Part shown: one piece after another, positions 24,508 to 31,608 of the stretch
Layout: every line of letters begins with the position of its first letter
Position numbering within the stretch: position 1 is the stretch's first letter
Translations under genes and position numbers: made by a program
Virus record (IMG/VR): IMGVR_UViG_3300032278_000035
Location: 1 to 39,279 of that record
Length of the DNA stretch: 39,279 bases
Strand: one strand, 5' to 3'
Origin: a virus
Notes under the pieces: model-generated
What the model was told of the DNA's origin: nothing
Databases searched by the model: none
Seen by the model: only the letters and a program-made list of their open reading frames with translations

Positions 24508-24549
24508 GCATTGATACATATATATACAAAAATAGTTTGTTAGTCTGGT

Positions 24550-24705
24550 GTGGTCCGTGGTGGTCTTAAGTGGTCCCTAAAATACCATAATCGTAAACAT
24601 ACTTCTCTTGCATTTCTCTGGACCACACAGGACCACTTCGGAATAGCTAAATCTGCGTTAGCGTGTTTTAGGTAGTAACACACCACAAGTGGTCCGAAGT
24701 GGTCC
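24550..24705. repeat. Phased GTGGTCC / GGACCAC heptamers
   Basis: GTGGTCC occurs at 24550, 24570, 24689 and 24699. Its complement GGACCAC occurs at 24620 and 24630, and once more at 25004. Pairs are spaced 10 or 20 bp, so they face the same side of the helix. Within them, 24629-24642 and 24693-24706 form a perfect 14-bp inverted repeat around 50 bases. This pattern fits binding sites for a multimeric protein. Confidence 0.85.
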
Positions 24706-24735
24706 TATGAGGCTTAAAATGCCCATATGGACCTG

Positions 24736-24898
24736 TGTGACATTTATGCAACACTGTGGTATTAATGCCACATGTGACACTTAGGTAACACTGTGGTATT
24801 TATGCAACACCTGTGATATTACTGCCACACTGTGACACTTAGGTAACACCTGTGACATTTATGTCACTGTCGATCCCCTTTGTGGTATTTTTGCAACA
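24736..24898. repeat. Iteron-like array, eight dyad units of about 19 bp
   Basis: Units start at 24736, 24755, 24773, 24792, 24812, 24831, 24851 and 24881, with consensus TGTGRYAYTTATGYMACA. Most are imperfect palindromes; the seventh contains the perfect GTGACA-TTTA-TGTCAC. Units 1-3 repeat as units 4-6 (period 56-58 bp), so the array grew by copying a triplet. Non-coding on both strands. Candidate replication-initiator or regulator sites. Confidence 0.9.
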
Positions 24899-24969
24899 TT
24901 TCCTTGGGTGTCGCAAATATCCCCTTGGGTGTCCGAAGCGATCCCCTTGGGTCCGAAGGGGGGGGACCC
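24873..24969. repeat. CCTTGGG direct repeats and a G-rich tract
   Basis: CCTTGGGTGTC begins at 24902 and 24923, with CCTTGGGTCC at 24945, spaced 21-22 bp; a related ATCCCCTTTG is at 24873. The set ends in a run of G (24958-24965) flanked by GGGTCC and GGACCC. The last base pairs can form a hairpin. This lies between the iterons and the rightward promoter. Confidence 0.8.
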
Positions 24970-25073
24970 TTAGAGAATCGGGATAATTATTGCAACACTC
25001 TCAGGACCACATCAGAAGCAATTTGGACCCTCTAAAATTACATAAATATTACAAATAAAGTTAAAAATAGTGC

Positions 25074-25120
25074 TTGACAGGCCCTTAAGAGTTGACTAAA
25101 GAGCTAAAATATGATAGAAT
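25074..25120 (+). promoter_or_regulatory. Rightward promoter(s) for the late genes
   Basis: The best is TTGACT (25092-25097), 17-base spacer, TAGAAT (25115-25120). A second -35, TTGACA at 25074-25079, has a poor -10 (TAAAGA) at 17 bases. The -10 box TAGAAT is the same as that of the 21576 promoter. The leader to the first gene is about 160 bases and carries the CTTAAG sites. Confidence 0.8.
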
Positions 25121-25233
25121 ATAGTATATTCAGTAGTTATCTACTTAAGAACACTTAAGAACCCAAAGTGGAAAACTTTAAGTGTTTATCTTTAAGTTAA
25201 TTACTTTTTCCTCGACCCTTAAGAACTCTTAAG
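25084..25233. repeat. Phased CTTAAG sites around the rightward promoter
   Basis: CTTAAG lies at 25084, 25144, 25154, 25218 and 25228. The last four form two pairs, each spaced exactly 10 bp. CTTTAAG is at 25176 and 25190. AACACTTAA (25150-25158) and TTAAGTGTT (25178-25186) form a perfect 9-bp inverted repeat with a 19-base loop. Likely operator sites or leader RNA structure. Confidence 0.75.
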
Positions 25234-25287
25234 TAGAGGATTTGTCTCCCTAAGTTGTCAGGGCAAAGTCAAAAAGGAATAATATTG

Positions 25288-25671
25288 ATGGTTTCTCTAA
25301 AAGATCCTCCGGTTGCTGTAAAAAAGAAAAGAGGTAATCCAAATTTATACAAAGGAATGCCCCCTTTAAATCCAGCAGGAAGAACAAAAGGGTCTTTAAA
25401 TAAGTACACTAAACTATCCAGAGAACTCATGTCCAATAAAGGGCCTGAAATAGTTCAAAAAGTGATAGATTTAGCTCTGGAAGGGGACCGCCACTGTCTT
25501 AAGATGTGTATGGACAGGATTATTCCAACAAGTAAGGCAGTAGAAATTACACACGACCATCAGGACTTGGGTATTAATATAATAGTAGAGTCCGTGAAGG
25601 CAATAGAGAGAATAGAAGAAGAAGAATTTAAGACCATAGAGGCTGAGTACACAGAAGAAACAAAAGAGTGA
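25288..25671 (+). CDS. Terminase small subunit-like protein, 127 aa
   Basis: I chose ATG 25288, with AGGA 9 bases upstream; a TTG at 25255 would add 11 residues. The segment PPLNPAGRTKGSLNKYTKLS matches the N-terminal signature of many phage small terminase/DUF5681 proteins, followed by a helical DNA-binding body and a very acidic C-terminus (EEEEFKTIEAEYTEETKE). The protein recognises phage DNA and loads the large subunit, whose gene overlaps its stop by 4 bases (GTGA). Confidence 0.8.
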   Translation: MVSLKDPPVAVKKKRGNPNLYKGMPPLNPAGRTKGSLNKYTKLSRELMSNKGPEIVQKVIDLALEGDRHCLKMCMDRIIPTSKAVEITHDHQDLGINIIVESVKAIERIEEEEFKTIEAEYTEETKE

Positions 25672-26948
25672 CGGATTTAAATGTTACTCTCCACGATGCC
25701 CAGATGGAGATCTTCACTTCTAAAAAAAGATTCAAGATTGCCTCATGTGGTCGAAGGTTCGGAAAGAGTTACTTAGCAGCGTGGGTGTTAATAATCAATG
25801 CACTCCAAAGTACCTCTAAAGATGTTTTTTATGTAGCACCTACTTTCCAGCAAGCTAAGGACATTCTCTGGTCCATACTTAAAACTATTGGAAAGGACGT
25901 AATAAAAGCTGCACATGAAAACACCGCTACCCTGACCCTGATAAATGATCGAAAGATCTACCTGAAGGGGTCAGACAGACCGGACACTTTAAGGGGTGTA
26001 GGTCTAGCTTACGTAGTGATGGACGAATACGCTTCGATGAAGCAGGAAGTGTGGGAGATGATCTTAAGACCCACATTGGCAGACATAAAGGGTGGTGCGT
26101 TATTCATAGGAACCCCGGCTGGAAAGAACCACTTTTATCAGTTGTGGCTGGACGCACAAAAAAAAGAATACGAGAAAGAGTGGGAAGCTTTTCAGTTTAA
26201 TTCTACTGATAATCCCTTTTTAGACCCTCTGGAAATAGAAGCCGCTAGAAGTACAATGTCTACTCAGGCATTTCGGCAGGAGTTTGAGGCCACATTTGAA
26301 ACCTTTTCAGGTGGGATATTTAAGGAGGAATGGTTACAATATGTGGACGATGATGAGTTCGACGATAAAAAAGCTAAAGCTCAAGGTCATTTCGTTATAT
26401 CGGTGGACCCGGCTGGCTTTGAAAAAGCTCAGAAAGAAAGGGGTCTAAAGTCATCCAAACTGGACGAAACGGCAATATCGGTTGTAAAGATTGCTCAGGA
26501 CGAATGGTTAGTTAAGGACATTCTACACGGTAGGTGGGGTATAAAAGAAACCGCTACAAAAATATTGGACGCAGCGGAGGACGTACAGGCCACTACAGTA
26601 GGGATTGAATCCGGGGCACTTAAAAATGCTATAATGCCGTACATAGAAGACGAAATGAGAATGAGGGGTCGTTGGGTTAATATAACGGACGTAACCCACG
26701 GAGGTAAGAGGAAACAGGACAGAATAGTCTGGGCTTTACAGGGGAGAATGGAACACGGTAAGATAAAGTTCAGGAAAGCGGATTGGAACAAATACTTCAT
26801 AGGTCAGATGCTTGACTTCCCCAGCCCACTTGCACATGATGATCTTCTGGACTCTCTGGCGTACATAGACCAAGTTTCAGTTTCGGACTTTGCACAATCG
26901 ATAGAATTAGAGGAATGGAAACCATTGGATAACCTTTCCGGGTACTAG
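25668..26948 (+). CDS. terL: Terminase large subunit, 426 aa
   Basis: GTG start overlapping the previous stop. The ATPase domain shows Walker A SCGRRFGKS (Lys33), Walker B YVVMDE (Asp119, Glu120) and the coupling segment IGTPAGK. The RNase H-like nuclease domain shows SVDPAG (Asp247), GIESGALKNAI and AHDDLLDSLAYI with late Asp residues. The protein powers DNA into the prohead and cuts the concatemer. Both domains appear intact. Confidence 0.95.
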   Translation: MTDLNVTLHDAQMEIFTSKKRFKIASCGRRFGKSYLAAWVLIINALQSTSKDVFYVAPTFQQAKDILWSILKTIGKDVIKAAHENTATLTLINDRKIYLKGSDRPDTLRGVGLAYVVMDEYASMKQEVWEMILRPTLADIKGGALFIGTPAGKNHFYQLWLDAQKKEYEKEWEAFQFNSTDNPFLDPLEIEAARSTMSTQAFRQEFEATFETFSGGIFKEEWLQYVDDDEFDDKKAKAQGHFVISVDPAGFEKAQKERGLKSSKLDETAISVVKIAQDEWLVKDILHGRWGIKETATKILDAAEDVQATTVGIESGALKNAIMPYIEDEMRMRGRWVNITDVTHGGKRKQDRIVWALQGRMEHGKIKFRKADWNKYFIGQMLDFPSPLAHDDLLDSLAYIDQVSVSDFAQSIELEEWKPLDNLSGY

Positions 26949-26971
26949 AAAATGAGGAATATAAAATAAAT

Positions 26972-28936
26972 ATGGCTGTTGCTGGTAATAAAGACATTGC
27001 GTATAATGATCCCCAAGCGTCCCTCGGTTCTTGGGTTTCAAACAAGGTTACCCAATGGGAAGACCATCGTAATACAAATTACCTGAATAAATGGGACGAG
27101 TATTACCGTATATGGAGAGGGATATGGTCCGGGGAAGACAAAACAAGAGCTTCAGAAAACTCAAGACTTATTGCACCTGCAACACAACAGGCCGTAGAAG
27201 CAACTGTATCTGAGCTTGAGGAAGCTATCTTCGGTAAGGAACAGTGGTTTGATCTTCGGGACGATGTAGGGGATCAAGATCCAACGGACGTTAAAGTAGT
27301 CCGTATGAACCTGCAAGAAGATCTTGAGAGAGCTAAAGTAAAGGACGCTATAGTTGAGTCACTTTTAAATGCAGCCATATTCGGAACAGGTATAGCTAAA
27401 ATAAATGTAGACGAAGAGAAAATAAAAACACCAAAAGAATCTCCAATACCCGATACTTATACTACAGATACTGTTGTCTATGAAGAAGACATGACGACAG
27501 TACGAATTAATTCTCTCACTCCCAAGGAATTTGTAATTGATCCCTCCGCTACCACTATAGACGAAGCATTAGGTGTTGCACAGGTTGTCATTAAACCTAA
27601 GTACGAAATTATAGAGGGGATCAAGAACGGAATATACCAAGATAAACCAATAGGTAGTTACGACAAGGCCGATTTAGGATTCAACGAAGAGAACGGTTCT
27701 ATTTCTTCGGACGACGACAAAGTAAAAATAACAGAATACTGGGGTAGAGTTCCCAAGAAGTTCTTGGACGGACAATCGGGGATGAGCGAACAGTTTGATT
27801 ACGACGAGGACGAGTTAGTTGAAGCAGTTGTCGTGATTGCTAACGACTACACAGTTTTAAAGGCAAGCGAAAATCCATATCTTATGGGTGACAGACCCTT
27901 CGTAGCCTTTCAGTTGGACAGAGTCCCTAATAAGTTTTGGGGCAGGGGCATAGCGGAAAAGGGGTATAACCCACAAAAAGCTCTTGACGCTGAGTTACGT
28001 GCGAGAATAGACGCACTGGCTCTTACAACTCATCCAATGATGGGCGTGGACGCAACAAGGTTGCCAAGAGGGGTTAAATTCGAGGTAAAAGCAGGGAAGA
28101 CCATCTTGACAAATGGTGATCCAAGGCAGACCTTAATGCCTTTGAATTTCGGTCAGGTAGCTCAGTCTACGTTTACAGAAGCATCAGAACTGGAAAGAAT
28201 GGTTCAGATGGGTACTGGAGCAATGGACAGTGCCACAGGAGGTGCTTCAAACCCAAGAAACAATACTGCTTCCGGTATGTCTATGATTCAGGCAGCGTCG
28301 ATTAAAAGGCAGAAGCGTACCATTATGAATTTTCAGGAAAACTTTCTGATCCCTCTAATCAAGAAATCTGCTTGGCGTTACATCCAGTTTGCTCCAGATC
28401 GTTACCCGGCAGGGGACTATAAATTTGTAGCACATTCTACAATGGGGATCATGGCTAAGGAACTGGAGATGACCCAGATGATCCAGTTGTTGTCCATGAC
28501 ACAACAGGGATCAACGCCTTTTGGTTTACTTCTTATGTCCATCTTTGAAAATAGTTCCTTGGCAAACAGGGAAGACATGAAGATGGCGATAGCCCAGACA
28601 ATGCAGCCAGATCCACAACAGGCACAGTTGCAGCAGATGGTTCAACAGTTGGAACTTATGAAACTCCAGATGGAGATAGAGGAAATGAAGGCTGGAGCAG
28701 CTAAGGAAATGGCTCAGGCAGCTAAGATACAGTCTGAAATTCAGGGGACTCAATCGGAGGACGCTTTAGTGGAAAAACAAATAGAGTTGGCTGAGAAGAT
28801 GGCTAAGATAGAAAAACTCCGTACAGAAGCCCAGAATATACAATCTGAAACTCAACGTAACGTCCCCGAAGTAGAACATCTACAGTCGGAGACAATACTT
28901 AATCTTGCCAAGGCACGTATGGAACGTGCTAAGTGA
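26972..28936 (+). CDS. Portal protein, 654 aa
   Basis: Located between terminase and scaffold, of fitting length. Features include an N-terminal helical part (WEDHRNTNYLNKWDEYYRIW), the segment RPFVAFQLDRVPNKFWGRGI followed by helices, and the long Asn/Thr/Met region SGMSMIQAASIKRQKRTIMN, typical of podovirus portals. The C-terminus (about 540-654) is a Gln/Glu/Lys-rich coiled coil like the barrel helix of P22-type portals. Forms the ring at the head vertex through which DNA passes. Confidence 0.88.
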   Translation: MAVAGNKDIAYNDPQASLGSWVSNKVTQWEDHRNTNYLNKWDEYYRIWRGIWSGEDKTRASENSRLIAPATQQAVEATVSELEEAIFGKEQWFDLRDDVGDQDPTDVKVVRMNLQEDLERAKVKDAIVESLLNAAIFGTGIAKINVDEEKIKTPKESPIPDTYTTDTVVYEEDMTTVRINSLTPKEFVIDPSATTIDEALGVAQVVIKPKYEIIEGIKNGIYQDKPIGSYDKADLGFNEENGSISSDDDKVKITEYWGRVPKKFLDGQSGMSEQFDYDEDELVEAVVVIANDYTVLKASENPYLMGDRPFVAFQLDRVPNKFWGRGIAEKGYNPQKALDAELRARIDALALTTHPMMGVDATRLPRGVKFEVKAGKTILTNGDPRQTLMPLNFGQVAQSTFTEASELERMVQMGTGAMDSATGGASNPRNNTASGMSMIQAASIKRQKRTIMNFQENFLIPLIKKSAWRYIQFAPDRYPAGDYKFVAHSTMGIMAKELEMTQMIQLLSMTQQGSTPFGLLLMSIFENSSLANREDMKMAIAQTMQPDPQQAQLQQMVQQLELMKLQMEIEEMKAGAAKEMAQAAKIQSEIQGTQSEDALVEKQIELAEKMAKIEKLRTEAQNIQSETQRNVPEVEHLQSETILNLAKARMERAK

Positions 28937-29157
28937 TCGACGACAGAGAATTTTTAGAGAAGCGTCTTGATCTTTTCTCAACGGAAGCATGGGATCTCTT
29001 TACTGAAGAGCTAACCTCGATGGCTCAATCTCTTGAGAAAATTCAGACGATAGACGACGAAAAGACCCTCTACTTAAGAAGGGGTCAGGTGGACATGCTA
29101 AATATGGTTATTAATTTAGAGGAAACCACCAAATTAGCGTTGGATCAATTAGATTAA
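28933..29157 (+). CDS. Hypothetical protein between portal and scaffold, 74 aa
   Basis: GTG start overlapping the portal stop as GTGA. A small acidic, helical protein (DDREFLEKRLDLFSTEAWDL, then RGQVDMLNMVINLEETTKLA). Small genes at this place are common in related phages. Role unknown. Confidence 0.65.
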   Translation: MIDDREFLEKRLDLFSTEAWDLFTEELTSMAQSLEKIQTIDDEKTLYLRRGQVDMLNMVINLEETTKLALDQLD

Positions 29158-29228
29158 CAGGTGACCTAACTCCAACATTTTGTTTAACTCCATAATCTTT
29201 AATATAGGGACGGAGGAGGATTAGTAAT

Positions 29229-30035
29229 ATGGCTGATAGTGTAGTTGTTGAAGAAGCCGTAGAAACGCCACAAGAAGCGGCACAGTTTACGGACATAAAC
29301 CAAGAGGCTCCACCTCCGGTGGAACAACCTGAATTAGAAACGGAACAGTCTTTTGAAGTACCGGATAAGTTCCAAGGAAAATCAATGGAAGACGTTATTT
29401 CTTCCTACGAAAATCTTGAAAAAGAACTTGGTCGGAAAGGTCAGGAGATTGGAGAACTAAGGAAGTTGACTGACGGTATTTTACAGCAACAACTTACCAC
29501 TACCAAAAGCGGAACAGAGGCGCAAGAAGAAGAGGAGACAGATTTCTTCGATGACCCTGACAAGGCAGTCAGTAAAGCCATCGAAAATCATCCGAAGTTC
29601 CGCGAGTTTGAAGAGCAGCAGAAAGTCCAAGCGGCCTCTGCGACAACTCAGCAACTCCAAACAGCGCATCCTGATTATCTTGAGGTTGTAGGTAACCCCA
29701 AGTTTCAGGAGTGGGTCCAAGAAAGCCCGATACGTACAGAGCTATATGTTTCTGCTCATAATTATGATCTTAATTCAGCTATGGAACTCATAGGCAACTG
29801 GAAAGAAAGATCACTCATTAGTAACACAAGTGAAGCGGAAGCAAATAAAGCAGTTAAACGAGATCAAGCACTTAAAGCTGGCAGAGGCGTATCTAGGACT
29901 TCTTCGGAGTCACAAGCAGGTAAGAAAATCTACCGTAGGGCTGATCTAATCAGACTTCGTACTAACAATCCTGAGCGTTATGAGAGTCTACAGGACGAAA
30001 TTCTTCAGGCTTATTCAGACGGCAGGGTTAAATAA
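29229..30035 (+). CDS. Capsid scaffolding protein, 268 aa
   Basis: Acidic, Pro/Glu-rich N-terminus, a coiled-coil stretch (SYENLEKELGRKGQEIGELR) and a basic C-terminus (KIYRRADLIRLRTNNPERYE). This layout and its place just before the coat gene fit T7 gp9-type scaffolds, whose basic end binds coat protein during prohead assembly. A strong GGAGGAGG ribosome site precedes it. Confidence 0.82.
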   Translation: MADSVVVEEAVETPQEAAQFTDINQEAPPPVEQPELETEQSFEVPDKFQGKSMEDVISSYENLEKELGRKGQEIGELRKLTDGILQQQLTTTKSGTEAQEEEETDFFDDPDKAVSKAIENHPKFREFEEQQKVQAASATTQQLQTAHPDYLEVVGNPKFQEWVQESPIRTELYVSAHNYDLNSAMELIGNWKERSLISNTSEAEANKAVKRDQALKAGRGVSRTSSESQAGKKIYRRADLIRLRTNNPERYESLQDEILQAYSDGRVK

Positions 30036-30064
30036 GAACCTATAAAAGCTGAAGGAGAAATAAT

Positions 30065-30988
30065 ATGGCTTTAGGTACTGCCCAACAGACGACTACAACC
30101 GCTGCGAATTTTATTCCAGAACTGTGGTCGGATGAAGTGATTGCCGGGTACAAGAAAAATCTTGTTCTTGGTAATCTTGTAACTAAAATAAACCACAGTG
30201 GCAAGAAAGGGGACACTATTCATATCCCTGCTCCTGTCCGTGGTTCGGCTAACGCCAAAGCAGCAAATACTCAGGTTGTCTTGCAGGGTGATACCCACTC
30301 TGTAGTTAACTTGAGTATTGATAAGCATTATGAGTATTCTGTAGTAATTGAAGACATTACGGAAACTCAGGCACTTTCCTCGCTTCGTCGTTTCTACACT
30401 GACGATGCTGGTTATGCTCTTGCGACTCAGGTCGATACTGATCTATTTACCCTCATGGAAGGACTCCAAGGTGGTACAGTAGGCGGTTCCGGTGCTGCTC
30501 TATGGGAAAAAGCGGTTATTGGTGGACACGGTGCAACTCTATACACCGGAAACTCAACAAACGCTACGGACATTGCAGACGCAGGTATCCGAAGAATGAT
30601 CCTGACTCTGGACAATGCAGACGTTCCTATGGACGGCAGGTCTTTAGTAGTACCACCGATAGCAATGAACGACATGCTTGGTATAAACAGGTTTACTGAG
30701 CAACAGTACATTGGTGACGGTGCTGCAATCAAGACAGGTAAAATTGGAAGTATTTACGGCATGGACGTATATATTTCTTCTAACTGCCCGTCTATTAACA
30801 GTGACGCACAGAGAGTTGGACTTATGCTACACAAAGACGCTATAGCATTGGTCGAGCAACTCAGTGTTCGTTCACAAACTCAGTATAAACAAGAATATTT
30901 AGGTGACTTGTTTACTTCTGATACAATCTATGGCGTAGGTGAACTCCGTAATGACGGTGGTGTAGCCTTCGTTGTACCAGCTACCTAA
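30065..30988 (+). CDS. Major capsid protein, 307 aa
   Basis: Begins MALGTAQQTTTTAANFIPEL, with WSDEVIAGYKKNLVLGNLVT and a later VVNLSIDKHYEYSVVIEDIT, patterns shared by HK97-fold coat proteins of this phage group (P22 coat-like N-terminus with E-loop). Ribosome site AAGGAG. Placed right after the scaffold gene and followed by a terminator, as expected for the most abundant protein. Confidence 0.9.
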   Translation: MALGTAQQTTTTAANFIPELWSDEVIAGYKKNLVLGNLVTKINHSGKKGDTIHIPAPVRGSANAKAANTQVVLQGDTHSVVNLSIDKHYEYSVVIEDITETQALSSLRRFYTDDAGYALATQVDTDLFTLMEGLQGGTVGGSGAALWEKAVIGGHGATLYTGNSTNATDIADAGIRRMILTLDNADVPMDGRSLVVPPIAMNDMLGINRFTEQQYIGDGAAIKTGKIGSIYGMDVYISSNCPSINSDAQRVGLMLHKDAIALVEQLSVRSQTQYKQEYLGDLFTSDTIYGVGELRNDGGVAFVVPAT

Positions 30989-30997
30989 GTAGTCTAA

Positions 30998-31023
30998 GGA
31001 AGCCTCTGTAAAAAGGGGCTTCC
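30998..31023 (+). terminator. Terminator/hairpin after the capsid gene
   Basis: GGAAGCCTC (30998-31006) pairs with GGGGCTTCC (31015-31023) over an 8-base loop, giving a 9-bp stem with one G-T pair. Only a weak T-rich tail follows (ATTCTATCATT), so it probably lowers rather than stops downstream transcription. Confidence 0.7.
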
Positions 31024-31052
31024 ATTCTATCATTAATAGATCGAGAGAATAT

Positions 31053-31265
31053 ATGCCTAATTACAACTATACGTGTAAATCTTGTGGATACATTCAGGTA
31101 GAGTTTAGACCAATGGCTAAACGTGAGAAGGACACTAATTGTAATAAGTGCAAAAGTACATCTAAACATTCCTTGTCCGTACCTTCTTTAATCTTGACAT
31201 CACCAGAGGACAGGTGGGCTAACGATCACGAAGTTAACGGAAACGGCATAAGGGCAGGTGTTTAA
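31053..31265 (+). CDS. FmdB-like zinc-ribbon protein, 70 aa
   Basis: MPNYNYTCKSCGYIQVEFRP and CNKCKS supply two CxxC pairs (Cys8/Cys11 and Cys30/Cys33), matching the FmdB/CxxC_CxxC_SSSS-type small regulatory zinc ribbons. In a late phage operon its role is unknown. Its stop shares a base with the next start (TAATG). Confidence 0.75.
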   Translation: MPNYNYTCKSCGYIQVEFRPMAKREKDTNCNKCKSTSKHSLSVPSLILTSPEDRWANDHEVNGNGIRAGV

Positions 31266-31387
31266 TGAAACCAGTTAAGATGCGTACAGCAGGTAGATTT
31301 GTCCGTAAGAAAAAGAAAAAGAAAATTACAGAAGAAGCCAGACGAAAGAATGCGTTTAGGTGGAAACAGGAACTCCGTGGAATATAG
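31265..31387 (+). CDS. Very basic 40-residue protein
   Basis: ATG overlaps the preceding stop. The peptide starts MKPVKMRTAGRFVRKKKKKK and continues with another basic helix, ending WKQELRGI. Such charge suggests DNA or RNA binding, perhaps packaged with the genome. It overlaps the next gene by 28 bases. Not recognised. Confidence 0.55.
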   Translation: MKPVKMRTAGRFVRKKKKKKITEEARRKNAFRWKQELRGI

Positions 31388-31608
31388 TATTGTTTATTCT
31401 TACAATCTTAAGTACGCTTCTTTTTGTTGTAGATAATAATGCTTTCTTTATACAAGCTGATCTACAGACTAAAGCAGGAGCAGAGTGGAAGTACGTAGGG
31501 AAGAAAAAAGCTAATCCAAAAGCTGAACAATTATTTACCTTCCCTTCTGAAAAGGGACTGAAGACAATACTTTTTAAACTTAAAATGCCTGTTAAGGGGA
31601 AGAACTAA
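31360..31608 (+). CDS. Membrane-anchored small protein, 82 aa
   Basis: GTG start with weak ribosome site. One transmembrane segment near the N-terminus (WNIVLFILTILSTLLFVVDN), then a basic soluble part ending LFKLKMPVKGKN. Function unknown. Confidence 0.55.
   Translation: METGTPWNIVLFILTILSTLLFVVDNNAFFIQADLQTKAGAEWKYVGKKKANPKAEQLFTFPSEKGLKTILFKLKMPVKGKN

Larger units (their letters stand above)
24434..25287. other. Non-coding control region between divergent units (candidate origin)
   Basis: No gene with a ribosome site fits here on either strand over about 850 bases. The region holds, left to right: the leftward promoter, phased GTGGTCC sites, the iteron array, CCTTGGG repeats, an A/T-rich stretch (25020-25070), one or two rightward promoters and phased CTTAAG pairs. 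Iterons next to an A/T-rich stretch at the point where transcription diverges is the usual build of a replication origin and regulatory hub. That function is inferred. Confidence 0.7.

Noticed and set aside
24203-24529. 108-codon version of the first early gene from TTG 24529
   Set aside because: Would be translated through the promoter at 24480-24507; ATG 24433 has a ribosome site and suits the predicted transcript start.
24736-24898. CRISPR array
   Set aside because: Units are adjacent with no unique spacers, are degenerate, and no cas genes are present.
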